Source of the DNA: Patescibacteria group bacterium | GTDB lineage: Bacteria > Patescibacteriota > Microgenomatia > Woykebacterales > RBG-16-39-9b | Direction of reading: 5' to 3' | DNA length: 44,260 nt | Assembly: GCA_022574495.1 (NCBI GenBank) | Contig: JACZRW010000003.1 | Location: 1 to 44,260, forward strand | Part shown: one piece after another, positions 14,976-23,816 of the stretch | How positions within the stretch are numbered: position 1 is the stretch's first letter | How the letters are laid out: each line of letters begins with the position of its first letter | Translations under genes and position numbers: made by a program | The notes under the pieces: generated by a model | The model's input: the letters and a program-made list of their open reading frames with translations, nothing else | Told to the model about the DNA's origin: nothing | Database searches by the model: none

Positions 14976-15626
14976 ATGATTAAAGCTGTGATTTATGATT
15001 TGGATGATCTCATGGTTAATTCATACGAAATTCACGTTCGTGCGACCAATTTATTACTAAAACAGCATGGAGTTGATGCAAGTAATATTCCTAAGGAAGT
15101 AAATAGGCGTTTCGTTGGGATGAGAATTTCAGATATCTTAAAAACTATTATATCTTATATTAATCTTAACGTTGATTTCGAGAGTTTTTATAAGGAAAGG
15201 AATAGAATCTTCCTAGACTTAGTTAAAAAAGAACTTAAACCAATGCCTGGGCTTAATGAATCATTGAGCTACTATAGACAAAGGGAGTTTAAGATTGCTT
15301 TGGCTAGTTCTGGGACAAAAAAATATATTGAAATGGTATTGGACAGGTTTAAAATAAAAGAGTATTTTGACGTTATAATTTCTGGTGATCATGTAAAGCA
15401 TGGGAAACCAAATCCTGAGATTTATAAATTAACCCTAAATAAACTGGGCGTCAAACCTAGTGAGGCAGTAGTTTTAGAAGACGCTGAAGTAGGAATAGAG
15501 TCAGCGAAGGGGGCTGGATGTTATTGCATAGCTGTAGCAAATCCCAACACACCAATACAGGATTTATCCAAAGCTGATAAAGTGATAAATTCCCTAAACG
15601 AAATAAATACCGTAAAGCTACCTTGA
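14976..15626 (+). CDS. HAD-superfamily phosphatase/phosphoglucomutase-like protein
   Basis: 216 aa from ATG 14976. The HAD motifs are present: I, YDLDDLMVNS with the nucleophile Asp and the general acid two residues later; II, ALASSGT; III/IV, SGDHVKHGKPNPEIYKLTLN and VVLEDAEVGIESAKGAG. The order and the four-helix cap between motif I and II (residues about 15-80) place it with the beta-phosphoglucomutase-like HAD-IA group. It probably acts on a sugar phosphate or nucleotide. After the TGA stop the same frame continues as copy B of the SNTL segment, which I take as coincidence or remnant. Confidence 0.85.
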   Translation: MIKAVIYDLDDLMVNSYEIHVRATNLLLKQHGVDASNIPKEVNRRFVGMRISDILKTIISYINLNVDFESFYKERNRIFLDLVKKELKPMPGLNESLSYYRQREFKIALASSGTKKYIEMVLDRFKIKEYFDVIISGDHVKHGKPNPEIYKLTLNKLGVKPSEAVVLEDAEVGIESAKGAGCYCIAVANPNTPIQDLSKADKVINSLNEINTVKLP

Positions 15627-15761
15627 TGTGCTACCCTAACGACTCTGACTTCAAACACCCTGATTCAGGTTCTGAACGATTGGAAAGAACAAAACTTATT
15701 AGATCCAATCAAACCTAGCAACAATCTTAGTCTTAGTTATCCAAAATTATTAGAATCTTAA
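15627..15761 (+). repeat. In-frame 'SNTL' segment, copy B
   Basis: Forty-four codons open to TAA 15761, containing TLTTLTSNTLIQVLNDW and NLLDPIKP. It matches copy A (41079-41210) in protein with many silent codon changes (ctg/ttg, att/atc, aac/aat, tta/ctt), so the shared ancestor was probably translated. No start codon of its own; it begins directly after the HAD stop in the same frame and overlaps the IMPase gene end by 4 nt. Confidence 0.55.
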
Positions 15762-16567
15762 ATTGTTTTATAACGATGAATAATTTCTTGAAGCTGTTTA
15801 TGTAATTTTGGCGGAGCGGTACAGAATGGAAAGGTTTCTTTAGATCTTTTAAGATGGTTAGAGTAATCCATTTGATTACCGTTGAAGTAGGTGAATACGC
15901 CGCCTGCTTCCTCTATAATTATTTGCATTCCGACATCATCCCAAATATTTGTGTTTCGATGGATATAACCTCCTAGATTTCCTTTGGCTACCATCATTCC
16001 GTCAAAGACACAGCCACTACTTCTTAGATTTCTTATGTTTAGAACTATATCTGCAAGCAGAGAACATTCATCTCTGGTAAGCTGTGGTTTTTCTTGATGA
16101 CCATCAATACCATATCCAACAAGGGTATGCAGTAATTTAGTTTCTTTAGTTACTTGGAGTCTTTCAGAGTCAAGAAACGCTCCTTTTCCTTTTTCTGCTG
16201 TGTATATTTCGTGAAAATACGGTAGGGAAACGCCACCTGCCAAAGGTTTATCCTTATGAAGTAGGCCTACTATAATTCCAAACAAAGGTACACCGTTTGC
16301 GAAGTTACTAGTCCCATCGATCGGGTCTATTACCCAAGTGTAGTCGGAATTATTATCTATAACTCCCGCTTCTTCATCGATAATATTATGATTAGGGTAG
16401 TCCTTTTTTATTTTAGATATTAGAAGCTTACCGATTGCCAAATCTGTTTCGGTCAACACTTGATTGTTATCTTGTCCTTTAGATACACCTCTTACTCTAC
16501 CAAAACTACCCAGAGCAATCTTAGATACCTCTGTTAAAGATTTTATTAGGAAATCAGAGTATGACAT
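15758..16567 (-). CDS. Inositol monophosphatase-family phosphatase
   Basis: 269 aa with the full metal site of the IMPase superfamily: IIDEEAG (Glu), WVIDPIDGTSNFANGVP (Asp, Asp) and NIWDDVGMQI (Asp). The substrate may be inositol-1-phosphate, a sugar bisphosphate or a nucleotide such as PAP; the family includes SuhB and CysQ and I cannot choose. It is a single minus-strand gene, convergent with the HAD gene. The gap upstream (16568-16753) contains a coding-like stretch ending at 16746 (SLQQVMKDYRF) loosely like the SNTL segments. Confidence 0.9.
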   Translation of the reverse strand: MSYSDFLIKSLTEVSKIALGSFGRVRGVSKGQDNNQVLTETDLAIGKLLISKIKKDYPNHNIIDEEAGVIDNNSDYTWVIDPIDGTSNFANGVPLFGIIVGLLHKDKPLAGGVSLPYFHEIYTAEKGKGAFLDSERLQVTKETKLLHTLVGYGIDGHQEKPQLTRDECSLLADIVLNIRNLRSSGCVFDGMMVAKGNLGGYIHRNTNIWDDVGMQIIIEEAGGVFTYFNGNQMDYSNHLKRSKETFPFCTAPPKLHKQLQEIIHRYKTI

Positions 16568-16753
16568 CTACAGGGATCTTAACAAATGTAGTAGAAGTAA
16601 ATCTAGTCTTTGATCTTAGCAAACAACGTAAATTTGGCTTGGAACTCTTTACAGCAGGTTATGAAAGACTATCGTTTTGTTTCTACGCTTCCAGCTTTTG
16701 AGGCTAAACTCCAACCTAAAGCAAATTACCAAAGTTTATTGGAATAGACAGTT

Positions 16754-17671
16754 TTACGGTTTTCTTGCTTGCCAGGTATTGTACATCCCTAATTTTTTAG
16801 GGTTGTAAAAAACTACAGAAGTTATGTGTTTTTGATCAGCTCTATCTCCACCTTCGTTGTAAATTAATCCGTCGTAACCCTTTCGTAACATGAAATCCGT
16901 AAATATGGTAGAAGCATGTTCCGTTTCACTACCTTTTCCACTTTTGTTACGATCCAAAAGTTGTCTCAGTTCAAGAGCATTACCGCTAGCCAACCTACTT
17001 TTTAATAGTCTTAAGTAACTTGAAGTTATATTGTACCAATTAAGAAGCATTCCTTGTTCACTAATAGGTTTTCCCTCAAGCTCAAGTTTTCCAGTAGGAA
17101 ATTGAGATTTAAAGTAGTCTTGATAAAAAGAGAGCCATTCTTGAGCGAAATCGGTTGTCACAGGGGCGTTTATTCTAGGGTTAATCTTGGAACGCATATC
17201 TAGCATTTTCGCTTGAAATGGCAGTAATTCTTGTGTTACAGCTTCAGAATCAGTTCCCCGACTAAGCTCTGAATAAATTTCGGCATTTCTCTTTTCTGGA
17301 GTAGTATAAAAGCCGTTACCAATCGTAAGACTTCGAGTCTGGGTTTCTAAACTCTTACCTGTATAGTCCACAGAGTCGTCAAACTCAAGCTGATCCTGTT
17401 TGGCACCATGGTGTAAAAGTTCAGGAGAGCTTCTAAAATCTTCTTCAGATAAAGTCCTTGGATCTATGGTACCTAAAACAACATCTCCAAATTGTTCTCG
17501 TTCACTAAACTCTATGTCTTTTTTATCAAAAGCTGCATCTGCGGGCTGCCTAAAAAAATCTTTCTCGTTCTTAGCTTCAAGATTTGCTTTTGCTTTGGCA
17601 GCATCAAAATCTATAGCATCTTTTGATAAACCCATGTCTTCTGGCGATGGTTTTTCTGACTCTGGTATCAC
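16754..17671 (-). CDS. Putative ADP-ribosyltransferase-like protein, 305 aa
   Basis: The N-terminal 80 residues are charged, low-complexity and probably unfolded. The rest resembles the ADP-ribosyltransferase fold seen in phage and polymorphic-toxin proteins: SPELLHHGAK (His near 87, as in 'YHGT'), IGNGFYTTPEKRNAEIYS (the G-F-Y-T strand), and near the end RKGYDGLIYNEGG followed by ITSVVFYNPKKLG. This is a pattern call and the catalytic Glu is not certain. No signal peptide and no obvious immunity or modification partner next door; the next genes are tRNAs. It could be a cargo effector or a domain remnant of a phage protein. Confidence 0.45.
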   Translation of the reverse strand: MIPESEKPSPEDMGLSKDAIDFDAAKAKANLEAKNEKDFFRQPADAAFDKKDIEFSEREQFGDVVLGTIDPRTLSEEDFRSSPELLHHGAKQDQLEFDDSVDYTGKSLETQTRSLTIGNGFYTTPEKRNAEIYSELSRGTDSEAVTQELLPFQAKMLDMRSKINPRINAPVTTDFAQEWLSFYQDYFKSQFPTGKLELEGKPISEQGMLLNWYNITSSYLRLLKSRLASGNALELRQLLDRNKSGKGSETEHASTIFTDFMLRKGYDGLIYNEGGDRADQKHITSVVFYNPKKLGMYNTWQARKP

Positions 17672-17734
17672 TATTAAATTTTACCATAGAGATGAAAATA
17701 GGATCTATTGACTGTTACAACAGCCTATACTTAT

Positions 17735-17810
17735 TGGTGAGCCAGGAAGGACTCGAACCTTCAACCTATTGCTTAAGAGGCAATTGCTCTGCCGATTGAG
17801 CTACTGGCCC
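17735..17810 (-). tRNA. tRNA-Lys(CUU)
   Basis: Reads on the minus strand as a full cloverleaf of 76 nt: acceptor GGGCCAG/CTGGCTC, D-arm GCTC/GAGC, anticodon arm ATTGC-CTCTTAA-GCAAT (anticodon CTT), T-arm GAAGG-TTCGAGT-CCTTC, with encoded CCA. It lies 3 nt beyond tRNA-Arg and is probably co-transcribed from the promoter at 17927-17955. Confidence 0.95.
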
Positions 17811-17813
17811 ACG

Positions 17814-17889
17814 TGGCGCCCCAGGAGGGATTCGAACCCCCGACCTTGACGTTAGAACCGTCCTGCTCTATCCGCTGAGCTACTGGGGC
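17814..17889 (-). tRNA. tRNA-Arg(UCU)
   Basis: Minus-strand cloverleaf of 76 nt: acceptor GCCCCAG/CTGGGGC perfectly paired, D-arm GCTC/GAGC, anticodon loop GTTCTAA (TCT, reading AGA/AGG) on a stem with one mismatched outer pair, T-arm GGGGG-TTCGAAT-CCCTC, encoded CCA after discriminator G. First gene of the tRNA pair. Confidence 0.95.
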
Positions 17890-17926
17890 ACATTGGTTAT
17901 ATTCACTGCGAGCTAAATATTTTGGT

Positions 17927-17955
17927 ATTATATCAATTTAAAGCTACAGATTCAA
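17927..17955 (-). promoter_or_regulatory. Promoter of the tRNA-Arg/tRNA-Lys pair
   Basis: Minus strand TTGAAT (17955-17950), 17-nt spacer, TATAAT (17932-17927) preceded by TG one base away. The transcript would start about 17920, 30 nt before tRNA-Arg. Confidence 0.65.
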
Positions 17956-17995
17956 TTAATGTGGGAAGGGTAGGTTTTGTGGGGATACTAATTAC

Positions 17996-19603
17996 TTAAT
18001 TAAAAATATTTACCTTATTAATTTTCCATTCACTAATATTCTTAAACCTATCTGAGGTTAGGATTAAATTCCTAAGTTTTATGTTCTCAATTTTTTTATT
18101 TACAATCCAAAAATATTTTGGGTAATATAAAAATATAGCCGGTGCTTCATCTGCTAAAATCCTATTAAATTTGGCATAACTATCTTTCCTCTCTTCTCTC
18201 TTAAATATTTTTCGCCCGTCCTCTAAAATTTTGTCTATCTTATCTGATTGTAGTCCCGTTATATTTCCATCGTTTATTTGAGAGCTGTGCCAAATACTAT
18301 ACTGGTCAGGATCGACACCAAGCTGCTGAACACTCAAAAGAACCTGAAAGTCTCTCTCAGGGATAGCCTTTTCCCTTAATTCCGTGCTCTCCAATTTTAA
18401 AACTTCTACTTTTATTCCTAGTGCCGCCCAGTTATCTTTAATACGATCTAGCACCCTATCCAATTCAGGGTCTTGGGTTGTTGTGATGGTAATATTTAAT
18501 TCTTCTTCAGAGTTTTTTCTGATCTCCCCATCAAGCTTCCAACCAAGAGCATCAAGATCTTTTTTAGCCTCATCAATATCAAATTGGATTGGGTTTTTAA
18601 AACTATTATCAGCCCAACTTTTTAAAGGGAGGGAGGTTTCACTAATAATTAGGCTAAAACCAGGAAGTATCTGGGTCACCAGTTCTTTTGACGTTGCTTT
18701 AGATAGCAGCTGTCTAAATCTCCTCTCCTTTAATAGATCATCATTAAGATTCATAAAAAGTACTATTTGCCTTTGAGCCAAGTTGCTACTAAAAATTTTT
18801 AGATTTGGCCAAGCGCTTAGCTCGTTTAGCTCAAAAAAGCTAAGACCTCCAAGGCCATCTATCTCACCAAGTTTCATTGACAGAAGAGCATCTTCTTTAT
18901 TTTTATACAGTTTAAAAGCTAGATTTAGATAATCACTTTCAAGAACAATTTTATCCTCAAATATATTGGTTACTTTAAAATCTCCGCTTCCTATTGGTCG
19001 GTATTTTTCCAGTGATATATGCTCGGGAACTATTCCCAACGTTGTATTTTGGATAAAAGGGGATAGGGCTTCGTTTAGAATAAACTCCACCGTATAATTG
19101 TCGATTTTAGTTACCTTAACCCCCTTAAAATTCGAAGCGAAAGGAGAGGGCGGGTTAGGGTTTTGAGTAAGTTTAATTGTATGTACTACATCGTCGGATG
19201 TAATCTCCTGACCATCATGCCAATATAGATCTCTCTTGAGAGTGAATATATATTTTGTGGGGGATTCTCTCTCGAAGCTTTCAGCCAAATCCAAAACCAC
19301 ACTACCATCATCATCAATCCTAGTTAATCCCCTAAAAACCAGTGAGTTAATTTCCTCCTCCGCTAAGGTGGATGCGTATACCGGGTTTAGGGTAGATACG
19401 CTACCTACCACCCCTTCGTTAAAACTTGCTTTATTAATTTTTGCAGTGACTTGACTGAAAATATCGGGAAAGAAACTTATCGACAAAAATCTGACTGTTA
19501 TCAATAGAACTAAAAAAAATATAGAAAGTAGAAATATTTGGCGGTATCGCCTTGTAATTAAGTGGACTAAAAAACGATAATAAAATCTAAGACTTCTTAG
19601 CAT
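17996..19603 (-). CDS. Peptide/nickel ABC-transporter substrate-binding protein (SBP family 5)
   Basis: 535 aa with one N-terminal membrane helix (about 20-43) that anchors it outside the cell; there is no lipobox Cys. It matches the DppA/OppA-type family: VSTLNPVYASTLAEEEIN, VFRGLTRID, YWHDGQEITSDDVVHTIKL, and late PERDFQVLLSVQQLGVDPD and YYPKYFWIVNKK segments. Such proteins bind oligopeptides for import. No permease or ATPase gene is nearby, so it either feeds a transporter elsewhere or works alone. The start codon directly abuts the secG stop, so it is the last gene of the uvrA-to-secG run. Confidence 0.85.
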   Translation of the reverse strand: MLRSLRFYYRFLVHLITRRYRQIFLLSIFFLVLLITVRFLSISFFPDIFSQVTAKINKASFNEGVVGSVSTLNPVYASTLAEEEINSLVFRGLTRIDDDGSVVLDLAESFERESPTKYIFTLKRDLYWHDGQEITSDDVVHTIKLTQNPNPPSPFASNFKGVKVTKIDNYTVEFILNEALSPFIQNTTLGIVPEHISLEKYRPIGSGDFKVTNIFEDKIVLESDYLNLAFKLYKNKEDALLSMKLGEIDGLGGLSFFELNELSAWPNLKIFSSNLAQRQIVLFMNLNDDLLKERRFRQLLSKATSKELVTQILPGFSLIISETSLPLKSWADNSFKNPIQFDIDEAKKDLDALGWKLDGEIRKNSEEELNITITTTQDPELDRVLDRIKDNWAALGIKVEVLKLESTELREKAIPERDFQVLLSVQQLGVDPDQYSIWHSSQINDGNITGLQSDKIDKILEDGRKIFKREERKDSYAKFNRILADEAPAIFLYYPKYFWIVNKKIENIKLRNLILTSDRFKNISEWKINKVNIFN

Positions 19604-19825
19604 TTACTTAATAAACAGTAGGGAAAATGAAATGGTTGCAAAGAGAAAGGCCAAAACGATTGTTAAGTAATGGAGTATCTTTTCTGCTCCTCGCTTACTT
19701 CGATATGCTTCACCACCACCACCAAAGATAGCCCCTATTCCACTACCTTTTTTTTGTATAAGAATAACAGCAAGAAGTGATATTGATATAATTATCATCG
19801 CCACCATTAAGATATCTGTTAGCAT
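19604..19825 (-). CDS. secG: Preprotein translocase subunit SecG
   Basis: 73 aa with two membrane helices (about 4-23 and 52-71) joined by a loop with the SecG signature: ILIQKKGSGIGAIFGGGGEA then SKRGAEKILHYLT. SecG aids the SecYE channel in protein export. Length is normal. It sits between the holin-like gene and the SBP gene in the same-strand run, with no gap to the SBP gene. Confidence 0.9.
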   Translation of the reverse strand: MLTDILMVAMIIISISLLAVILIQKKGSGIGAIFGGGGEAYRSKRGAEKILHYLTIVLAFLFATISFSLLFIK

Positions 19826-19855
19826 TTAGGAGAGGATTTTAACATATTAGTAGTA

Positions 19856-20254
19856 TCAATGGAACACCCATCTAAGAAGAGTATTTAGCCAACTTATCAA
19901 AATTGAGGCTATAAGGGCCGAGAAAATGGCGATAGCATGAAATTTAGGCACAAAAAATCCGCTAATTTCTAGTCCGGAAAAATCAAAATTTACGATAGAA
20001 AATCCCGAAACAACAATACTGATTAAATAAAGTAACAGTGCTCCACTAAAGAAACTAAATAACCCAAACGTAAATAGATTTAACGGTAAAGAAATAAATT
20101 TTAAAATTGGCTTTGCCACCATTATTAGCACTGCAAATACTATCGAAGCAACTAATAATATTTCTATTTTCTCGAATTCAATACCGGGGAAAAAATACCC
20201 AACAACAAAGAAAGAAGTGGTACTTAAGAAAAGTTGCTTAACAATATTCCTCAT
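19856..20254 (-). CDS. Phage holin family 4-like membrane protein (PF04020 type)
   Basis: 132 aa with four hydrophobic helices (about 10-24, 32-52, 58-82, 105-128). The stretch AKPILKFISLPLNLFTFGLF matches the conserved 'KPILKLLTLPLNILTLGLF' of the mycobacterial-type 4TM holin/YvlD family. These are mostly chromosomal proteins of unknown role and not lysis proteins. Its ATG overlaps the uvrC stop (ATGA), so translation is coupled. Confidence 0.8.
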   Translation of the reverse strand: MRNIVKQLFLSTTSFFVVGYFFPGIEFEKIEILLVASIVFAVLIMVAKPILKFISLPLNLFTFGLFSFFSGALLLYLISIVVSGFSIVNFDFSGLEISGFFVPKFHAIAIFSALIASILISWLNTLLRWVFH

Positions 20255-21525
20255 TTTACTAGGTTATCAAAGGTATTTTGAACTGTCAAAAGTTCTCTCC
20301 CTCTTAAATTCCGATGGTAAGAAATTGCAAATCGATGGGCTTCGTCTCGCAGTCTTTGTAACAAGTGCAGCGCTTTAGAATCTCTTGGGAGCCTTAACGG
20401 TTTGTCTTTTCCAGGAATATAGATCTGCTCCAACCTCTTAGCCAATCCTAAACAAGGTATGTTTAATTGGGATTCTTTTTGAGCGGCCAAACAGCTTGAA
20501 AGTTGACCTTTCCCACCATCAACTACAATTAAATCTGGTAGCCGCCAATCGTTATTAAAGCGCCTAGATATTACTTCTTTCATCATAGCCGTGTCATTGA
20601 TCCCCCTAACTCTTTTGATTTTAAATTTTTTGTATTCGCTTTTATCGATTTCCCCGTCCGTAATCACCACCATCGATCCAGTCGCATACTCACCATGAAT
20701 ATTTGAAATATCATAGCCTTCAATTCTCCTTGGGATTTTTTTTAGATTTAGGACAGATTTTAATTCCTCAAGGTCCTCTTTGTATCGTAGCCGAATAAAT
20801 TCTGGATCCTCCATATATCTCGTTACATCACCTCTGGGTTGGGTAACATAGTTTAACCCGTTTAGCTTTTTCCTAATCTCTTCTGCCTCTTCAAATTTAA
20901 GTTTATTTGAGGCAATCTTCATCTCTCGTTCCAAATCATGAATCACTTTCTGCTTTTTTCCATTAAGGAAGAGTCGTAGATTTTTAATGCTTTTTTTGTA
21001 GTCTCTAAAACCAATTTTTCCGACACAAACACCTGGGCACAGTCCTAAATGGTAGTGCAAGCAAACCCGACTAGATGGTTTACAAGTACTATATGGAAAT
21101 ATTCTCCTTATTGTTTTCAAGGTTCTTCGAACGGTGGTGGCCGATGGGAACGGACCAAAATATTCTTTTGCATCTGCTATTTTTTTACGTCTGGCGGGAA
21201 GTACTTTAGGGAATTTATCCTTCGTAAATATTATATAGAGATAATCCTTATCATCTTTAAGTTGAACGTTAAATTCAGGTTTATACTTTTTTATCAAATT
21301 TGCTTCTAGAATCAAGGCTTCAATTTCAGAGTTAACTTCAAATGTATCTACTTCAAAAACATTCTCTATTAACCGATTTACTCTTGGGTCATCAGCGGGA
21401 CGTTGGTAGGATTTCAATCTGTTTCTGAGATTCAAAGCTTTTCCAATGTATAGAATTTTTCTATTCCTATTTTTGAGTATATATACACCCGGCTTATCGG
21501 TGATCCTTTTTGAGTCTAATTTCAT
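20251..21525 (-). CDS. uvrC: Excinuclease ABC subunit C, short form
   Basis: 424 aa. UvrC cuts the damaged strand on both sides of a lesion held by UvrB. Domains in order: GIY-YIG nuclease (GVYILKN, KILYIGKALNLRNRLKSY; about 10-90), Cys-rich segment (CKPSSRVCLHYHLGLCPGVC), UVR motif (FEEAEEIRKKLNGL) which contacts UvrB, and RNase H-like nuclease (GYDISNIHGEYATGSMVV to LIVVDGGKGQ). It stops soon after RDEAHRFAISYHRN, so the tandem helix-hairpin-helix DNA-binding domain that ends typical 600-aa UvrC is missing. Both nuclease centres appear intact. Overlaps the holin-like gene by 4 nt. Confidence 0.95.
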   Translation of the reverse strand: MKLDSKRITDKPGVYILKNRNRKILYIGKALNLRNRLKSYQRPADDPRVNRLIENVFEVDTFEVNSEIEALILEANLIKKYKPEFNVQLKDDKDYLYIIFTKDKFPKVLPARRKKIADAKEYFGPFPSATTVRRTLKTIRRIFPYSTCKPSSRVCLHYHLGLCPGVCVGKIGFRDYKKSIKNLRLFLNGKKQKVIHDLEREMKIASNKLKFEEAEEIRKKLNGLNYVTQPRGDVTRYMEDPEFIRLRYKEDLEELKSVLNLKKIPRRIEGYDISNIHGEYATGSMVVITDGEIDKSEYKKFKIKRVRGINDTAMMKEVISRRFNNDWRLPDLIVVDGGKGQLSSCLAAQKESQLNIPCLGLAKRLEQIYIPGKDKPLRLPRDSKALHLLQRLRDEAHRFAISYHRNLRGRELLTVQNTFDNLVK

Positions 21526-21537
21526 TGTTATATTCTA

Positions 21538-23415
21538 CTACGAAAGTCTATTCTTGAATTTCCTAAAAAGAGGATAAAACAATCCACCGAGAGTGGCTAG
21601 TAAAAGAAATAGAAGTAATACCTGAGGTGTGTTAAAGCTGAAAAATGGGCTAATCGCTATTACCTTAGACTCTTCGAAAATTTTCTCCACTCCTTGATCA
21701 TACCCTACTAATTTTGTAGTCAGCTTTCCTTCTCCTGACTTAAATACTGATCCACTTCTAAGTTTTATATTTACCACGTACTCGCTAAAGGGGAGTATTG
21801 TCCCAATCTCCTGATTCTCTTCACCTATTAGTTGCATTGATTCCGCTGAGATATTTATTCTTGAATATCTTAATGATTTACCGGTATCATTCTTTATAAT
21901 TATCTTCCCACCTGTTGGAAATCCTGATATGGTCTTTGATATACCTAATTCAACCGTAGGATTTGCTGAAAAATTAAATTCTTCGTTTACAAATGATACA
22001 TCAGATGAATTATCAGTAGATGACCAAAACATTTCTGGGATTTTCGGCTCTTCACTGGAGGATTCCCGTATAAATAAAGCAAAGTGATTTGCGTCTGTAT
22101 AATCAAAATAATCTACTCTTCTGGTTGAAGCCCAAGTCGGATCCACCTGCACCCACCTCTTATTTTCATTATCGAAATACTCAACCCAGGTATGGAGTTT
22201 TTCACTACTTTCCTTTCCATTTACAATAGTAGGGGTGAGGGATGTCCCATCCCCAACTACAAATCCAATCACTTCTCTTGCTGGAATATTTTTTGCTCTG
22301 GATAGCGAAATAAATAAGTCTACAAATTCGCTGGATAGAGCCTCCTTGGGATTAGATAAAGCAGAACTACCACCTAATCGCTTGGTAATATTTTTTTCTA
22401 TTATTTCATTATTAAACACAAGAGTTTGAGTAACAAATTCGTATATTTCCTTCACATCTGAAAGCTCTGACGCCTTATCCAAAATATTTTTAGAGGTGGT
22501 ATCCCAGTATTTTTGATTCAAAGTGAGTTCATTGTTAGTATTCTCTTTAGTAAAAATGTCACTAATGGATTTATCAATTTTAACTACTCCTTCTATCAAA
22601 ATGTCTTTCTCTTCACCAGCATCCAACTTGTACAGTGCAAAATAGTTTCCATCATCATCCTCCTCAATTTTCTCTGGTCGAGGATTTATTTTAGTGAAAT
22701 TAACTTCCTGAAAATTTGTATCTCTAGGTAGAAGTATTCTTTCCTCCTTCGAGAAGAAATTTGGATTCTTTAATTTTTCTCTGAAAGAAAACTCGGCTAC
22801 TTGAAAATCACCAAAACTGGCAATAATTGTTTCTGAAGGCGAGTCTTTTTTGTTGAAGGTAAAAGTTCTAAAACTCTTGTTTTCAGTAGTCTTGTTTGGT
22901 TTTGGGTATATTGAGTACAACTTACCAAAGTTTTTGGGGGTCTTCAGCTTTAAAGAAAATGATCCGAGCTTTTCTGATGTGTTTATACCAGGTGTCAAGA
23001 CCTCCCACATGTTCCCATTTTTTGTGGAAATATTATTTATCGTATAATTTAAAGTAAATTTAGTTAGTTTATTTTTTCCAATTACCTTATCGTTCAACTT
23101 TGCATTTAAAATCGTGAGACCCTTATCTTTTTTACTACTCACCTTAAATGACCCCAAAGAGTCGGTACCCGATGCACTTTTTATATCAGATGCGCCGATA
23201 TTCAAACTGTATTCTGATGGGTATAAATCTGCGGTTAAATTTTGTAGAACTATTTTTTGGATAACCTTTGCCGAACCATTCTCTTGAAGAGTAAACGTCA
23301 TATCATAGGAGACTGAGAAAGAAGCCGATTCTACTTTTTGAACTTTCAGAAAAGGAAGAAATATACCGGCGGTGAAGATTAACAAAATAATTGAATTCTT
23401 TACTCTCAAAGGCAT
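21538..23415 (-). CDS. Exported transglutaminase-like protein with Cys-to-Ser change
   Basis: 625 aa. Signal/anchor helix at about 8-24, a long beta-rich ectodomain, a transglutaminase-like core (about 315-430), a beta domain, and a C-terminal helix (about 595-615) with basic tail, so the bulk lies outside the membrane. In the core, ALSSEFVDLFISLSRAKNIP aligns with the usual 'GvC-x-E/D-y-A-x-L-F' helix, but the nucleophile Cys is Ser361. His408 (LHTWVEYF) and Asp425 (WVQVDPTW) remain. It is probably a binding domain or a weak enzyme instead of a standard protease/crosslinker. It sits between the response regulator and uvrC. Confidence 0.8.
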   Translation of the reverse strand: MPLRVKNSIILLIFTAGIFLPFLKVQKVESASFSVSYDMTFTLQENGSAKVIQKIVLQNLTADLYPSEYSLNIGASDIKSASGTDSLGSFKVSSKKDKGLTILNAKLNDKVIGKNKLTKFTLNYTINNISTKNGNMWEVLTPGINTSEKLGSFSLKLKTPKNFGKLYSIYPKPNKTTENKSFRTFTFNKKDSPSETIIASFGDFQVAEFSFREKLKNPNFFSKEERILLPRDTNFQEVNFTKINPRPEKIEEDDDGNYFALYKLDAGEEKDILIEGVVKIDKSISDIFTKENTNNELTLNQKYWDTTSKNILDKASELSDVKEIYEFVTQTLVFNNEIIEKNITKRLGGSSALSNPKEALSSEFVDLFISLSRAKNIPAREVIGFVVGDGTSLTPTIVNGKESSEKLHTWVEYFDNENKRWVQVDPTWASTRRVDYFDYTDANHFALFIRESSSEEPKIPEMFWSSTDNSSDVSFVNEEFNFSANPTVELGISKTISGFPTGGKIIIKNDTGKSLRYSRINISAESMQLIGEENQEIGTILPFSEYVVNIKLRSGSVFKSGEGKLTTKLVGYDQGVEKIFEESKVIAISPFFSFNTPQVLLLFLLLATLGGLFYPLFRKFKNRLS

Positions 23416-23448
23416 GGTGGTTATTATAGATAAATTTTCAATAAAACT

Positions 23449-23814
23449 CTAGGCAGAAATCCAATTTTTTACTTTTGCAGAAACTTCCTCTGGAGTAAAT
23501 CGAGTTTTTACCAAATATTCGTTGGCACCTAATGATAACCCTTTTTCAATCATTTCTTGGTCCTCAAAGTTGGAAAGTATTAATATAGGGATATATCTAG
23601 TAATTGGTGACCTTCTAAGCCTTCTTATTACTTCAAACCCATCTATTTCTGGGATTTTAATATCTAAAAAAATAATATTTGGAGATTCAGAAAATGCTTT
23701 CTCAATACCGATTTTTCCGTTTATTGCCGTAACTACCTCATAATTATCCAACAGGAATTTAAATTTTAGCATCTTTAAAAATTGAGGTTCGTCGTCTACC
23801 AATAATATTTTCAT
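23449..23814 (-). CDS. Single-domain response regulator (CheY-like)
   Basis: 121 aa receiver domain only: acidic pair VDDEP, phospho-acceptor Asp in IIFLDIKIPEIDG, Thr/Ser switch position ILSNFED and conserved Lys in EYLVKTRF. It has no output domain, so it works by protein contact. Start taken at ATG 23814 (MKILLVDDE); a GTG at 23820 overlapping the uvrA stop as GTGA is the alternative. No histidine kinase gene is in the window. Confidence 0.9.
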   Translation of the reverse strand: MKILLVDDEPQFLKMLKFKFLLDNYEVVTAINGKIGIEKAFSESPNIIFLDIKIPEIDGFEVIRRLRRSPITRYIPILILSNFEDQEMIEKGLSLGANEYLVKTRFTPEEVSAKVKNWISA

Positions 23815-23816
23815 AA

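Noticed and set aside
15624-15761. UGA read as glycine, joining the HAD gene to copy B
   Set aside because: UGA serves as the normal end of uvrC, uvrA and hppA, and the HAD domain is complete at its stop.
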